Counted from the stretch's first letter, positions 1 through 9,032 are shown. The stretch: DNA of 64,000 bases from Nocardioides marmorisolisilvae (GCF_031656915.1 NZ_CP134227.1:124001-188000); one strand, 5' to 3'. Numbers and translations: made by a program. Notes: generated by a model from the letters alone, not told the origin.

Positions 1-642
1 GGTGGCGGTGAACCGATCGATGAGCTCCTTGTAGGGATCATCAGCGGCGATGTTGTCGACGCTGCCGCCGAGCTTGGCGAAGAAGGGCGTGCGCACGGGA
101 CCGGGCTCGAGGACCGAGACGTGCACTCCGAACTCCCTCATGACCGCGGCAAGGCCCTCCATCAGTCCCTCAACCGCGAACTTGGAAGCGTTGTAGGCGT
201 CGCTGAAGGGCAGCGCGACCACCCCGTTGAGACTCGTCACGGTGATGATTCGGCCCGCGCGCGCGACCCGCATGCCCGGCAGGACCGCTTTGGTCACGCG
301 GGCGACGCCCAGATAGTTGAGGTCCATCGTCTGCGCCAGCTCGCGCACGTCGAGCTGCTCGAGTGTGCCGCGGTGCCCGGCGCCGGCGTTGTTCACCAAC
401 AGATCGACCGCGCCCAGGTCGTCGATGACGGAGCTCACGCAGCTGGCGACCGATGCGTCGCTGGTCACGTCGAGGGCGCGGACCTGCACCGTCGGCAGTG
501 CGGCGGCGAGTGCGCGCAGGGTGTCCGCCGTCTCTGGTTGGCGCGCCGTGGCGACGACCTCCCAGCCCGCCGCTGCCAGGGCGCTGGTGGTAGCCAGTCC
601 GATCCCGCTGCTCGCACCGGTGATCATGGCGATCTTGGACAT
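1..642 (-). CDS. SDR family oxidoreductase (3' end outside window)
   Basis: Short-chain dehydrogenase/reductase, a cytosolic NAD(P)-dependent oxidoreductase of unknown substrate. The ATG at 642 gives a protein opening MSKIAMITGASSGIG, so the Rossmann TGxxxGIG motif lies at about residues 8-15. An NNAG motif follows near residue 87, and the catalytic Ser (TVTSLNG) and YNASK tetrad lie near residues 137-153. A purine-rich AAGGAAC sequence precedes the start. The gene runs off the left edge without a stop after 214 codons, so the last few dozen residues are missing. It lies 97 bp downstream of the broken DinB-like gene on the same strand and may have been co-transcribed with it. Family assignment is firm; the substrate is unknown. 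Confidence 0.9.
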   Translation of the reverse strand, partial: MSKIAMITGASSGIGLATTSALAAAGWEVVATARQPETADTLRALAAALPTVQVRALDVTSDASVASCVSSVIDDLGAVDLLVNNAGAGHRGTLEQLDVRELAQTMDLNYLGVARVTKAVLPGMRVARAGRIITVTSLNGVVALPFSDAYNASKFAVEGLMEGLAAVMREFGVHVSVLEPGPVRTPFFAKLGGSVDNIAADDPYKELIDRFTAT

Positions 643-739
643 GTCGTTCCTTCTTCCGGTGGGCCCCCGAGTCATCGTCGCAGAGGTCGCCTGCCGCCGG
701 GCTGAAGTGCCCAAAGATCACGTCCAGCGGCCGGGACCC

Positions 740-1281
740 TCACCGGGGCCCGAGGCCGACGCTGCCGTCGATGAGCTCGCGCGCGGCATCGAGATGGCCG
801 GCGTGGCGCGCGGTCTCCTCGATGAGGTGCAGGGCCACCCAGCGCACGTCGGTGATCGGCTCGTCCGGCCAATCCATGCCGTGGTCGGCGGCCAAGGTTT
901 GGTCGAGTTCGCAGGAGCGCAGGAGCGCAGGATCGCGTTCGAGTGCTCGCACTGGCGTCGGTAGTGTGCGATCACCGCCGCCGTCGAGTGCTCGGTCACG
1001 AGGGCGGCCTCCGGATCGTACGGCGGATCGACGACGCCATCGTCCCACTCGACGCCCGACTGTGACCCGGCGACAACCCGCTGGAACCACGCCGCCTCGG
1101 CGTTGGCCAGGTGGAGGATCATCCCGATCGGGGTCCAACCCGACGGCAGCACGGGCGTGCGCAACTGCTCTTCGTCCAGCCCGTCGAGGATCGCCAACAC
1201 GGCACCGCGCTGCTGATCGAGGAAGTACACCAGCCGATCGCGTTCATCAGGCGTTGGCGACGCGGGCCGATGGGCGGGCAC
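740..1281 (-). pseudogene. DinB/DUF664-like gene, frameshifted by an 8-bp tandem duplication
   Basis: The first part (GTG at 1281, preceded by AGGAAG) reads as a DinB/DUF664-type four-helix protein: RDRLVYFLDQQRGAVLAIL, then LPSGWTPIGMILHLANAEAAW with the characteristic helix-2 His. After about 120 codons the frame becomes implausible. The rest of the family pattern (DWPDEPITDVRWVALHLIEE, TARHAGHLDAARELIDG) continues in another frame and stops at 740. The switch coincides with two tandem copies of GCAGGAGC at 911-926. Removing one 8-bp copy joins the frames exactly (...AILRSCELDQTLAADHG...). Such proteins are often metal-dependent thiol S-transferases; here the gene looks inactivated unless the duplication is a sequencing artefact. 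Confidence 0.8.
911..926. repeat. 8-bp tandem duplication (GCAGGAGC x2)
   Basis: Two perfect adjacent copies of GCAGGAGC, followed by the partial copy GCAGGA. The extra unit is the apparent cause of the frameshift in the DinB/DUF664-like gene. The pattern is typical of replication slippage. Confidence 0.85.
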
Positions 1282-1392
1282 GCCGCCATCTTCCTGCGCT
1301 GGATGATCCGCTCTCGTGACCGTCTCCCTTCATTCCTTTCGCAGTTTGCAACTCCGCACGGTTCGCCGCCGAGTCCGCCGCATCGGGGAAGG

Positions 1393-4300
1393 TCAGCCGG
1401 GTTCCTCGCGTAGCGCCTCGAACTTGGCGGTGAAGCGGTCCAGGCCGGCCGCGGCCGTCCGTTCGATCGCGTCACCGATCACGACCTCCGCCCGAGCATG
1501 GTGTTCTGCGTCGGGGCTGCGCAACAGGCTGAGGGCGCGGTACCACGCGATCGGGTTGCGGATCGGGTGGAGACCGCGCTCGTCCAGCAGCGCGTCGGCG
1601 CGACCGAACAGCTCGTCGGCCTCGCCATACCTGCCCTGGGCGCCCACCGCGGCCGCCAACATCGCAGAGATCGGGCCGTTGGTGAAGATGTCGACGTTGG
1701 CCCACAGGTCTTGGTGGGGGCGGAGCACCGCTTCGACGGCACGACCCAGCTCGACGTCGTCGATCACCAGCGCCACGTAGCCGAGATAGGACTGAGAGAG
1801 CAGCGTGAAGTCGTCGACCGGGAACGCGTCCGGCCGACGCAGGCCGAAGGTGTCGACGATCTCCAGGGCCTCGGCGATCCGGCCGGCCATGCAGAGCAGG
1901 GTCGCGTGCAGGCATCGCCAGGCCGCTGCTTCGCCGTACCGGTCTGCGAACTCGCCGGCGGCGTCCGCCAGGTCCTCGGCTGTGCCCCTGGCGTACTGGA
2001 TCGCCAGGGTGTTGGCGGCCCACCACTGCTCGGCGTCCACCATGCCGATCTCGGTGGCCAGCGTGAGGAAGCGGTCGTTGAGGGAGGCCGCCTCGTCGAG
2101 CTCCCCGTCGTAGAGGTGGTACTGCACCCAGTTCGCCATGGAGGCGGTCAAGGCAGCCGGCGGACAGTCGGTCCGGGCCAGCTCGAGCCCCTCGGCGGTG
2201 TAGCGGCGCGCGCTCGCGATGTCGCCGACGCCGAGGTACGCCGCGTTCGCGAACACCCGGGTCATCACCGCGAGGAAGGGGTCGCCAACCTGGTCCGCGA
2301 GTCGGACTGCCTCGGCCATCAACGGGGGAGCACCCGCCGCTCGGTCGGGGACCAGCTGGGTCCGGGCGGCGCGAAGCAGGACGTCGCTGAGCACTGCTGG
2401 GTCACCCAGCTGCCGTGCGATCTCGATCGACCTGTCGGCCAAGGCCAGCCGACGCTCGACGGGCACCGTGTGGTCGTAGGTGGTCTCTTCGGCGAGGGTG
2501 GCGCCGAGGAGGGCGGCCTCGGCGTTGCGTTCATCGCCGTACGAGGCCAGCACCGCCTCAAGTGCTTCGACGCGCTCGGCGTCGACGTCGTTGATGACGC
2601 TGCTGGTGCCTCGGAAGTTCGCGAGCGCGGCACGCGCGGCGAGGTCGCGGCGGCCGAGCTCGAGCGCCTCACGGGTGGTGTCGAGCAGGGTCTGCCGGAA
2701 CTCAGGGTTGCCGAGGTCGCGTTGAGCCTCGCCCAGGCCGCACGTTGCCTCGGCGCGTCGGTGGGGGTCCGGCGCACCGGCGTCGATCAGCTCGATGGCC
2801 TGGCGGTAGAAGCCCTCCGCGCCGGCTATGTCTCGCGAGTCGGAGGCCTGGCCGGCCGCACTGAGCAGGTGTGCCACTGCGGCGCTGCTGTCGCCTCCGA
2901 TCGGCCCGGCCTCGACCGCGTGATGGGCGAGTGCCACCGCGTCGTCGGGCCGCAGTTTCTCCAACGCGTGCAGAACCGCCTCGTGCAGCCGGCGCCGGCG
3001 GGCCGAAGACAGCTCGGCGTACAGCGTCTCCTTGATCATCGCGTGGAAGAACCGGAAGCGATCGCGGCCGGCCTCCTCGATCACCCGGGACCGACAGGCA
3101 TCGTCGAGCGCATCGAGGATGGTGTTGTCGTCGATGTCGCTGACCTGGGCGACCAGCTCCAGGTCGAAGTCGCGTCCGATCACTGCTGCGACGGACAGCA
3201 GCCGGTTGGCCTCCTCCGAGAGCCGGCCCAGCCGCCTGCCGATCACGTCCCGGACTCCCTCGGGCACGTCGATCTGCCCGGGGTCGGTGACCTGCCAGCG
3301 CCCGTCGACGAGGCTGACCGTCGCCGTCTCCACGAAATGGCGCAGCACCTCGCCCACGAACAACGGATTGCCCTCGGTCTCGTCGAACGCCAGCCGGGCC
3401 AGCCGGAGACCGTCGTCGTCCAGCTCGTGTCCTGCGACGGACTGCACCAGCGCGACGGACTCCTCGAGGGAGAGCCCGCGCAGGTCCATGCGCTCCACCC
3501 CCGGCAGCCGGCGCAGGTCCGCCAGCACCGACGTCAGCGGGTGCGCCCGGTCGAGCTCGGTGTCCCGGTAGGTCGCGACCACGAAAAGTCGCGCCGCGTC
3601 GTCCCCTGCGGCCGCGCGCAGCAGGTGTGCCAGCAGCAACAGCGTGGACCTCGTCGCCCAGTGGATGTCATCGACCACCAGGACCAGCCCGTCGGGACGG
3701 GAGGCCTCGAGGAGCCAGGAGGTGACCGCCTCGAAGAGGCGATACTCCTCGGTCCGGGGATCCGAGGCGACCGCCGGTGGCAGGTCGGCCACCCGCGCGG
3801 ACAACTCCGGGCACAACCGCACGAGCTCGCCTGGGAGCCGCCCCAGTCGTGGCTCGGGGTGGTGGCTGCTGTAGAAGTCGAGGGCCTCGACGAAGGGCTG
3901 GAACGGGACTCCGAGCTCCTCGTCGCAACATCCGTAGAGCACGGGTACGCCTCGCGCGTGAGCGTGTCGCGCGAGCTCGCTCGCGGTGCGTGTCTTGCCG
4001 ATCCCCGGCTCGCCGGACAGCAGGGCGGCGGCCACGTTCGCTCTCCTCTCGAGGACCGACTGCAGCATCGCGGTCATCGAGCCGGTGAGGGCACCGCGGC
4101 CGACGTACGTCGCTGCGACACCACTCGCGAGGAGGCCGGGGAAGGGGAGGAGAGCACCGGTGGCGAGCTCGTCGGCGGGAAGCGGGTCCCATCGCACCTG
4201 GCAGGAGGAGAGTGGCTCGGGCAGGCCCTTCAAGGAGAGCTCGCCGACCGGCTCGAAGACGAAGCTGCCGCGCCCGCGGGACAGCGCCCGCACGAGATCG

Positions 4301-4749
4301 GCGACCAGGATCTGCCCGGGCTGCGCGGCTCCGCACAGCCGAGATGCTTCGACGACCGGCGTTCCGAGCACGTCCCCGGCCTCGAATGAGACGTCGCCCA
4401 CAGAGAGGCCGACGCGCAGCCGTACCGCATCTTCGCCGTCGGCCACAGTGAGCCTGTCCGTCGATTCGCGTGCGGCGAGCTCGGCGTGCTGCTGGATCTT
4501 GACCGCCGCGCCGACGGCGTCGACCGCGGAGTCGAAGACCGCGAGAACGCCGTCGCCCAGGCCCTTGACGACTTGGCCGTGCTGCTCGCCGACAACGGCC
4601 CCGATCTGTGACTCGAGGGCACGGGCGAGCGCATCGGCGCGCTCCTCACCGAGCCGTGCTCGGAGCGCAGTCGACTCCACGACGTCGACGAATACGACCG
4701 ACGCCGTCGCTGTTCGGGAAACTGGCCCCTTTCCAGCCGGGGCGCTCAC
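1393..4749 (-). CDS. Class III cyclase domain - AAA ATPase - TPR-like signalling protein
   Basis: A 1118-residue cytoplasmic STAND-like protein. Residues about 15-185 form a class III adenylate/guanylate cyclase domain: FVDVVEST carries the first metal Asp and GLGDGVLAVF the second. The usual V-N-x-A-x-R motif reads VVEASR, so the transition-state Asn is Val, as far as can be judged by eye, and activity may be weak or absent. An ATPase domain follows, with Walker A GEPGIGKT near residue 248 and Walker B LVLVVDDIHWA near 365. Residues from about 600 to the end are helical, TPR/MalT-like. No C-terminal LuxR helix-turn-helix is visible, so it is probably not a transcription factor. The start is GTG with a TATCAT box six bases upstream, suggesting a leaderless mRNA. 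The ligand is unknown. Confidence 0.85.
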   Translation of the reverse strand: MSAPAGKGPVSRTATASVVFVDVVESTALRARLGEERADALARALESQIGAVVGEQHGQVVKGLGDGVLAVFDSAVDAVGAAVKIQQHAELAARESTDRLTVADGEDAVRLRVGLSVGDVSFEAGDVLGTPVVEASRLCGAAQPGQILVADLVRALSRGRGSFVFEPVGELSLKGLPEPLSSCQVRWDPLPADELATGALLPFPGLLASGVAATYVGRGALTGSMTAMLQSVLERRANVAAALLSGEPGIGKTRTASELARHAHARGVPVLYGCCDEELGVPFQPFVEALDFYSSHHPEPRLGRLPGELVRLCPELSARVADLPPAVASDPRTEEYRLFEAVTSWLLEASRPDGLVLVVDDIHWATRSTLLLLAHLLRAAAGDDAARLFVVATYRDTELDRAHPLTSVLADLRRLPGVERMDLRGLSLEESVALVQSVAGHELDDDGLRLARLAFDETEGNPLFVGEVLRHFVETATVSLVDGRWQVTDPGQIDVPEGVRDVIGRRLGRLSEEANRLLSVAAVIGRDFDLELVAQVSDIDDNTILDALDDACRSRVIEEAGRDRFRFFHAMIKETLYAELSSARRRRLHEAVLHALEKLRPDDAVALAHHAVEAGPIGGDSSAAVAHLLSAAGQASDSRDIAGAEGFYRQAIELIDAGAPDPHRRAEATCGLGEAQRDLGNPEFRQTLLDTTREALELGRRDLAARAALANFRGTSSVINDVDAERVEALEAVLASYGDERNAEAALLGATLAEETTYDHTVPVERRLALADRSIEIARQLGDPAVLSDVLLRAARTQLVPDRAAGAPPLMAEAVRLADQVGDPFLAVMTRVFANAAYLGVGDIASARRYTAEGLELARTDCPPAALTASMANWVQYHLYDGELDEAASLNDRFLTLATEIGMVDAEQWWAANTLAIQYARGTAEDLADAAGEFADRYGEAAAWRCLHATLLCMAGRIAEALEIVDTFGLRRPDAFPVDDFTLLSQSYLGYVALVIDDVELGRAVEAVLRPHQDLWANVDIFTNGPISAMLAAAVGAQGRYGEADELFGRADALLDERGLHPIRNPIAWYRALSLLRSPDAEHHARAEVVIGDAIERTAAAGLDRFTAKFEALREEPG

Positions 4750-4755
4750 ATGGGG

Positions 4756-4761
4756 ATGATA
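4756..4761 (-). promoter_or_regulatory. Candidate leaderless -10 box (TATCAT) of the cyclase gene
   Basis: TATCAT on the minus strand is followed by six bases and then GTG at 4749. This places the expected transcription start at or next to the start codon. No Shine-Dalgarno sequence is present. Confidence 0.45.
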
Positions 4762-4795
4762 AGGGCGTTTCGCGCGAAAGGACCGGTGAAAGGGC

Positions 4796-7105
4796 TCAGG
4801 AGGTCGTCATCGCGGTGACGCCAGCAGGCAGCTTCTCCAGGCGAGCCGGGACGTACTTGTGCCACGGAGTCCCGACGAACTCGTCGCGGTCTTCCGACGC
4901 GGTGAGCTCATTCAGGCGTACGCCGACCCGCTCTCCGCTTCGCGAGGTGACGCCCAGTCCGTTGGGCAGCGACACGTGGCCAGCGCGCATGGAGTCGACG
5001 ATCTCCACGGGCACCTCGGCTGCGCCGCGCCGCGTGCTCACCCGCACCCGGTCGCCGGTCTCCAGCCCGAGCGCCGCCGCGTCGGAGACGGAGAGGCGCA
5101 AGGCGCCCTCGGGATCGCGTCGTCGCCAGCTGCCGTCCCGGATGATGGTGTTGGCGGTGAACGCTCGTCGTTCGCCAGCGGAAAGCACGAAGGGATAGTC
5201 CCGATCGACCGGGACGGGATCGTCGGTGGTCAGCCCCGCCACGACCTCCAGCAGCTCAGGCACGTCGAGCTGGATGCGATGGCCGCCGAGCCGCTCCCAC
5301 GAGGCGTCGTACTCGTCATCGGTGATGACGACGCCGTGCTGGCCGGCGAGGATGGCGTCGAAGAGCCGGTCACCCGCCATCAGACCGTCGCCGTACCCTG
5401 CCCTGGCGACGCCGGCGGGATTCTCCATCGCGCACATCACCGATGCGCCCCACAGGACCGCGGCGGCAGCCGCCCCGCCGGGCAGGGTCGGGCCGAGGGT
5501 GCGGTAGAGCAGCACTGGGGCAAGGCGCGCGAGGCGATGGTCGGTCAGCACGCGCATCATCGCGGTGGCGAACGCCTCGCGGCCCTCGGCGAGTGCTGCG
5601 CGCAGTTCCGCATAGTCGGCCTCGCATACCGCCCCGGACAGCTCGCACAGCCGGGCGTGGATCTCGGGCTCAGCCAGCATCCCGGCGGGTGCTTCGACGA
5701 CCGGGTGCCGCAGGTGGAAGATGTTGCGCGGGAACTCGAAGTCGAAGAACGTCGCCTCGTACTTCTCGAACTGGGTGGGCGCCGGCAGCACGTAGTCGGC
5801 CTCGAGCGCGGTTTCCGTCAGCGCGACGTCGATGACCACGAGCAGGTCGAGCGCGCGGAACGCCTCGGTCATCCGCTGGCTGTCGGCCAGTGAGTGGAGC
5901 GGGTTGCTGCTCTCCACGATCGCCGCCCGGAAGCGCGCAGGGCGGTCGGTGAGGATCTCATCGGGGATCACGTTGCAGGGCACCAGCCCGCTGATGATCG
6001 GCGCGCCGGTGACCGGCGTGCGTGGCGTCTCGTCGAGAGCCTTCCCGCGATCGCGGGCGATCCGGGCCAGCCCGGAGAACACGTACTGGGTGCCAGGCTT
6101 GGCGAAGTTGCCGGTGAGCAACCAGACCAGCTTCTCGACGTACGACACGACGGTCGAGTGGCGGTTCATCTGGACGCCGAGGTCCTCGAGCATCGCGACC
6201 GAGTCCGCGCTCGCGATACGCCTGGCGGCCGCGCGGACGAGGTCCTCGGGCACGTCGGCGATGGCGCAGTGCGACGCGATCGGAACGTCACGCATGACCG
6301 CCGTGACGGCGTCGAGTCCGTCGGCACGCTCGGCGAGCCAGTCGTGATCGATCAGATCCTCCTGAACCAGGACCGCGACCAACGCCGTGACCAGGTGCAG
6401 GTCGGTGCCTGGACGAAGCTGCAGGTGGAAGTCGGCCAGCTCGGCGGTCTCGGTGCGGACCGGGTCGATGACGATCATCGAACGGGCCGGATCCTTGCTG
6501 ATCTCCTTGAGCACCGAGCGGGCGCGGGGGAATCCGTGGGACTGATACGGGTTCTTGCCGAGGAAGACCGCCACCTCGGCGTGCTCGATGTCGGAGCGGT
6601 GTGGCCGCCCGAGCATCCGTGCGGACACCCAGAAGTCGCCGGTCTTCTCCTGCGCCAGCGCGCTGGATCGGTAGCGGGCGCCGTACGCAGCCATCGTGGC
6701 GGGGGAGTAGGCACCGCCGAGGTGGTTACCCTGCCCGCCACCCCCGTAGTAGAAGATCGACTCGCCGCCGTGCTCGTCCTTGATGGCCGTCAGTCGCTGG
6801 GCGATTCCCTCCAACGCCGTGTCCCAGTCGACCTCCTCGAACGTGCCGTCCTCGCGCCGGCGCAGGGGAGACATGAGCCGGTCGTTGCGGCCGTTCTGAT
6901 AGGCGTCCAGGCGCAGGGCCTTGTTACAGGTGTAGCCCTCGGAGGATGGGTGCAGCTTGTCGCCGCGGATCTTGGTGAAGCCGCCGGTCGCGGGGTCGAC
7001 CAGGATCTCGATGCCGCAGTTGCACTCGCAGAGGATGCACGCGCTCGCCTTCCACGCTGATGCGTCAAGGTCGGATCCTGCCGCCGGAGGTCGAGTGAGC
7101 TCCAT
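4796..7105 (-). CDS. Molybdopterin-dependent oxidoreductase (FdhF/BisC-like)
   Basis: A 769-residue member of the molybdopterin oxidoreductase superfamily (formate dehydrogenase, assimilatory nitrate reductase, DMSO reductase relatives). The N-terminus carries a [4Fe-4S] Cys set: CILCECNC near residue 23 gives CxxCxxxC, and YTCNKA near residue 59 the fourth Cys. Central domains contain the typical pterin-binding context (YYGGGGQGNHLGG, FLGKNPYQSHG, IVIDPVRTETA). The final ~120 residues fit the C-terminal dinucleotide-binding domain (LRLSVSDAAALGLETGDRV). No Tat signal is seen, so it is probably cytoplasmic. No electron-transfer subunit, fdhD or cofactor gene is adjacent. The ATG start has a TAACGT box six bases upstream and no Shine-Dalgarno sequence, so it may be leaderless. 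Substrate cannot be deduced. Confidence 0.9.
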   Translation of the reverse strand: MELTRPPAAGSDLDASAWKASACILCECNCGIEILVDPATGGFTKIRGDKLHPSSEGYTCNKALRLDAYQNGRNDRLMSPLRRREDGTFEEVDWDTALEGIAQRLTAIKDEHGGESIFYYGGGGQGNHLGGAYSPATMAAYGARYRSSALAQEKTGDFWVSARMLGRPHRSDIEHAEVAVFLGKNPYQSHGFPRARSVLKEISKDPARSMIVIDPVRTETAELADFHLQLRPGTDLHLVTALVAVLVQEDLIDHDWLAERADGLDAVTAVMRDVPIASHCAIADVPEDLVRAAARRIASADSVAMLEDLGVQMNRHSTVVSYVEKLVWLLTGNFAKPGTQYVFSGLARIARDRGKALDETPRTPVTGAPIISGLVPCNVIPDEILTDRPARFRAAIVESSNPLHSLADSQRMTEAFRALDLLVVIDVALTETALEADYVLPAPTQFEKYEATFFDFEFPRNIFHLRHPVVEAPAGMLAEPEIHARLCELSGAVCEADYAELRAALAEGREAFATAMMRVLTDHRLARLAPVLLYRTLGPTLPGGAAAAAVLWGASVMCAMENPAGVARAGYGDGLMAGDRLFDAILAGQHGVVITDDEYDASWERLGGHRIQLDVPELLEVVAGLTTDDPVPVDRDYPFVLSAGERRAFTANTIIRDGSWRRRDPEGALRLSVSDAAALGLETGDRVRVSTRRGAAEVPVEIVDSMRAGHVSLPNGLGVTSRSGERVGVRLNELTASEDRDEFVGTPWHKYVPARLEKLPAGVTAMTTS

Positions 7106-7416
7106 GACAGAACGTTAGATGCTCGGGACCCTCCGTGCGTGAAAAAGATCCTGTGCGACTTTGGGGGATCAGATGTCGTAGGTCATGATCGACGTTGCCG
7201 TGTGACCTGCGCATACGGCGTTCCAGAGGGCCCGCGGGGTGCACTCGGTACGCATGACGTTGAAAGCTTTCGCGCGGTGACGTGATGGATAGCAGCAGCG
7301 GCGCAGCAAGGCTCATCGCGTAGAGGTTGATGAACCACAACAGCCGTGCGTCCTCGACGGGTCGGGTCGTCAGAGTCGCCCGGCTCACCGGCACCGACGC
7401 GTGCTGAATGGCTGGG
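7106..7416. other. Intergenic region, no convincing gene
   Basis: This 311-bp gap separates the molybdopterin oxidoreductase from the methyltransferase. At 7112-7117 it holds a TAACGT box on the minus strand, six bases from the oxidoreductase ATG (candidate leaderless promoter). A 10-bp palindrome GAAAGCTTTC lies at 7263-7272. One minus-strand reading frame has a short hydrophobic stretch but no RBS and no recognisable family, and it overlaps the oxidoreductase gene, so it is not called. Confidence 0.5.
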
Positions 7417-8079
7417 TCAGTGGCGGCGGGTCGCTCGAAGGACGACGTCGTGGAGCGTTGCAGCGCCGCCGCTGTGGGCGCCGGCCAAGGTGCGGTGTGA
7501 CTCCCGTGCGGTCACGACCTTCCACACGGTCAGGTCGAGGCGTGCCGTGACGCCGGCCGCGGTCACCGACGCTGAAGCAGGAGGATCAGCCCCGTCCGGC
7601 CGGTTCCCGTGCCCGCCATCGTGGTTGTGGTGGAGGTGTCCGACGATCAGCAGGGTGCCGCCCGGGGCGACCCAGGAGGCGACACGGTCGTAGAACTCCA
7701 GCTGCGGCATCGCAGGGTGCGCGTAGTGGGTGGTGACCAGGTCGTACGTCGCACCCGGTCCCCCACCGGGACAGGTCTGCCTGGACCCAGCGCACCCGAT
7801 CGGCGACGCCGCTCGCGGTGGCGCGCTCGGCCGCTCGGCCGCTCGGCCTAAGGCTTGCCCCGCGATGTCCGCTCCGGTGACCTGCCAGCCGCGTGACGCG
7901 AGCCAGATCGCCTCCACTCCCGCGCCACAGCCGGTATCGAGCGCGGTCCCGGGTTCCAGGTTGTCGACCTCCCGCACCAGGTGGGGGTTGGGCGGGCCCT
8001 CGGCCATTGCCATCGGGGCACCGGTTCGGTCGCCCGGCCAGCGCTGGTCCCAATAGTCCTCGTCGAACGAGTGCGTCAT
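7417..8079 (-). CDS. Class I SAM-dependent methyltransferase, internally frame-scrambled
   Basis: A 220-residue class I methyltransferase: MTHSFDEDYWDQRW start, SAM motif I as ALDTGCGAGVEAIWLA (about residues 45-60), GADIAGQALGRAAER, and later YDLVTTHYAHP and WVAPGGTLLIVGH. Between AAER and GATYD about 24 residues look wrong. The expected text (ATASGVADRVRWVQADLSRW) is present in another frame. It is bracketed by a triplicated 8-bp repeat at 7825-7848 and a run of five C at 7760-7764. An extra 8 bp plus an extra single base total nine, so the frame recovers and the ORF stays open. The start ATG overlaps the stop of the upstream flavoprotein gene by 4 bp, indicating translational coupling. Substrate unknown; function may be impaired. 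Confidence 0.75.
   Translation of the reverse strand: MTHSFDEDYWDQRWPGDRTGAPMAMAEGPPNPHLVREVDNLEPGTALDTGCGAGVEAIWLASRGWQVTGADIAGQALGRAAERPSAPPRAASPIGCAGSRQTCPGGGPGATYDLVTTHYAHPAMPQLEFYDRVASWVAPGGTLLIVGHLHHNHDGGHGNRPDGADPPASASVTAAGVTARLDLTVWKVVTARESHRTLAGAHSGGAATLHDVVLRATRRH
7825..7848. repeat. 8-bp tandem triplication (GCTCGGCC x3) in methyltransferase gene
   Basis: Three perfect copies of GCTCGGCC. Removing one copy restores the family-like reading ...AAERATASGVADRV... in the methyltransferase. The neighbouring five-base homopolymer at 7760-7764 would then need to lose one base to return to frame. Confidence 0.85.
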
Positions 8080-9032
8080 CGGTGGGCCCGCTCCCGTCCG
8101 ACGGCGGCCACGGCCTCGGCGAGGTCTTCCATCACGAGGTCGGCATTGATGTGCTGGGCCGCACGAGCTCCCTCCGCGGCGGCCGCACTGACTTGGGCGG
8201 AGAGATCGGAGGCGTTTCCAGCGACCCATACCCCGGGGACGCTGGTCCGCCCGGTGGCGTCGGCCTCGATGAACGAGCCGGCCGGATGTTCGGTCGGTTC
8301 GACGCCGATCCCGGCGAAGACGTCGGCACGGGCGACCATTCGCGGCGAAACTACCGCAACGTCGACCTCGATCAGCTGCTCGTCGGCCAGACGCACGCCG
8401 GTCACGCGATCGCCGACGACCTCGACCTGCGCGATCGGGCCTTCGATGATCGCGATGTCGAGAGCGTGCAGTCGGGCCCGGTCCTCCGGGGCGGGCGGCT
8501 GCTCGCCGGCGAAGAATACGACGTAGGGGCTCCACTGGCGGAACAGCAGGGCCTGGTGGACCGACATCGGCCCGGTGGCCAGCACTCCGACGGAGCGGTC
8601 GCGGACTTCCCAGCCGTGGCAGTACGGGCAGTGCAGCACGCCGTGGCCCCACTGCTCCCGGATACCGGGGATGTCGGGCAGTTCGTCGGCCAGGCCGGTA
8701 GCGATCAAGAGCCGTCGGGCCTGCAGGGTAGGGCCGTTGCGGAGCGCGACCGCGAACCCACACGTCCCTAGCTGCACGTCGACCACCTCGTCAGCGACGA
8801 GATCGCCGCCGTACCCGAGGACTTCCTGGCGACCGCGCGCCAGCAGTTCGCCAGGACTCACCCCGTCCAGCGCCAACAGCCCGTGCACGGCGTCAGCCGG
8901 CGCGTTCCGCGGTTCGCCGGCGTCGACGACGGTGACTCGGCGGCGGGCCCGCGCCAGGGTCAGCGCGGCGCTGAGTCCGGCCGCGCCTCCGCCGACGATG
9001 ACCACGTCCCACACTGGGTCTTGCTCCGCCAT
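8076..9032 (-). CDS. Thioredoxin-reductase-like FAD/NAD(P) oxidoreductase
   Basis: A 318-residue two-dinucleotide-binding flavoprotein related to thioredoxin reductases. The FAD motif VVIVGGGAAGLSAALTLARA lies near residues 10-30, a redox-active CPYC pair (HCPYCHGWE) near 135, and the closing FAD motif GVWVAGNASD near 275. The second nucleotide motif is degenerate (GVLATGPMSV), so NADPH binding is uncertain. The start at 9032 was chosen because AAGGAG precedes it by five bases; an in-frame ATG further upstream has no such site. It is the first gene of a two-gene operon with the methyltransferase (4-bp overlap) and is divergent from the XRE-cupin regulator, which probably controls it. No thioredoxin gene is nearby. 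Confidence 0.9.
   Translation of the reverse strand: MAEQDPVWDVVIVGGGAAGLSAALTLARARRRVTVVDAGEPRNAPADAVHGLLALDGVSPGELLARGRQEVLGYGGDLVADEVVDVQLGTCGFAVALRNGPTLQARRLLIATGLADELPDIPGIREQWGHGVLHCPYCHGWEVRDRSVGVLATGPMSVHQALLFRQWSPYVVFFAGEQPPAPEDRARLHALDIAIIEGPIAQVEVVGDRVTGVRLADEQLIEVDVAVVSPRMVARADVFAGIGVEPTEHPAGSFIEADATGRTSVPGVWVAGNASDLSAQVSAAAAEGARAAQHINADLVMEDLAEAVAAVGRERAHR

Noticed and set aside
1498-4389. 963-codon plus-strand ORF
   Set aside because: Antisense shadow of the cyclase/ATPase gene; it has no domains and uses codons typical of a reversed GC-rich gene.
7065-7394. Minus-strand ORF in the gap upstream of the molybdopterin oxidoreductase
   Set aside because: No ribosome binding site, no recognisable family and overlap with the oxidoreductase start. 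One short hydrophobic stretch is not enough.
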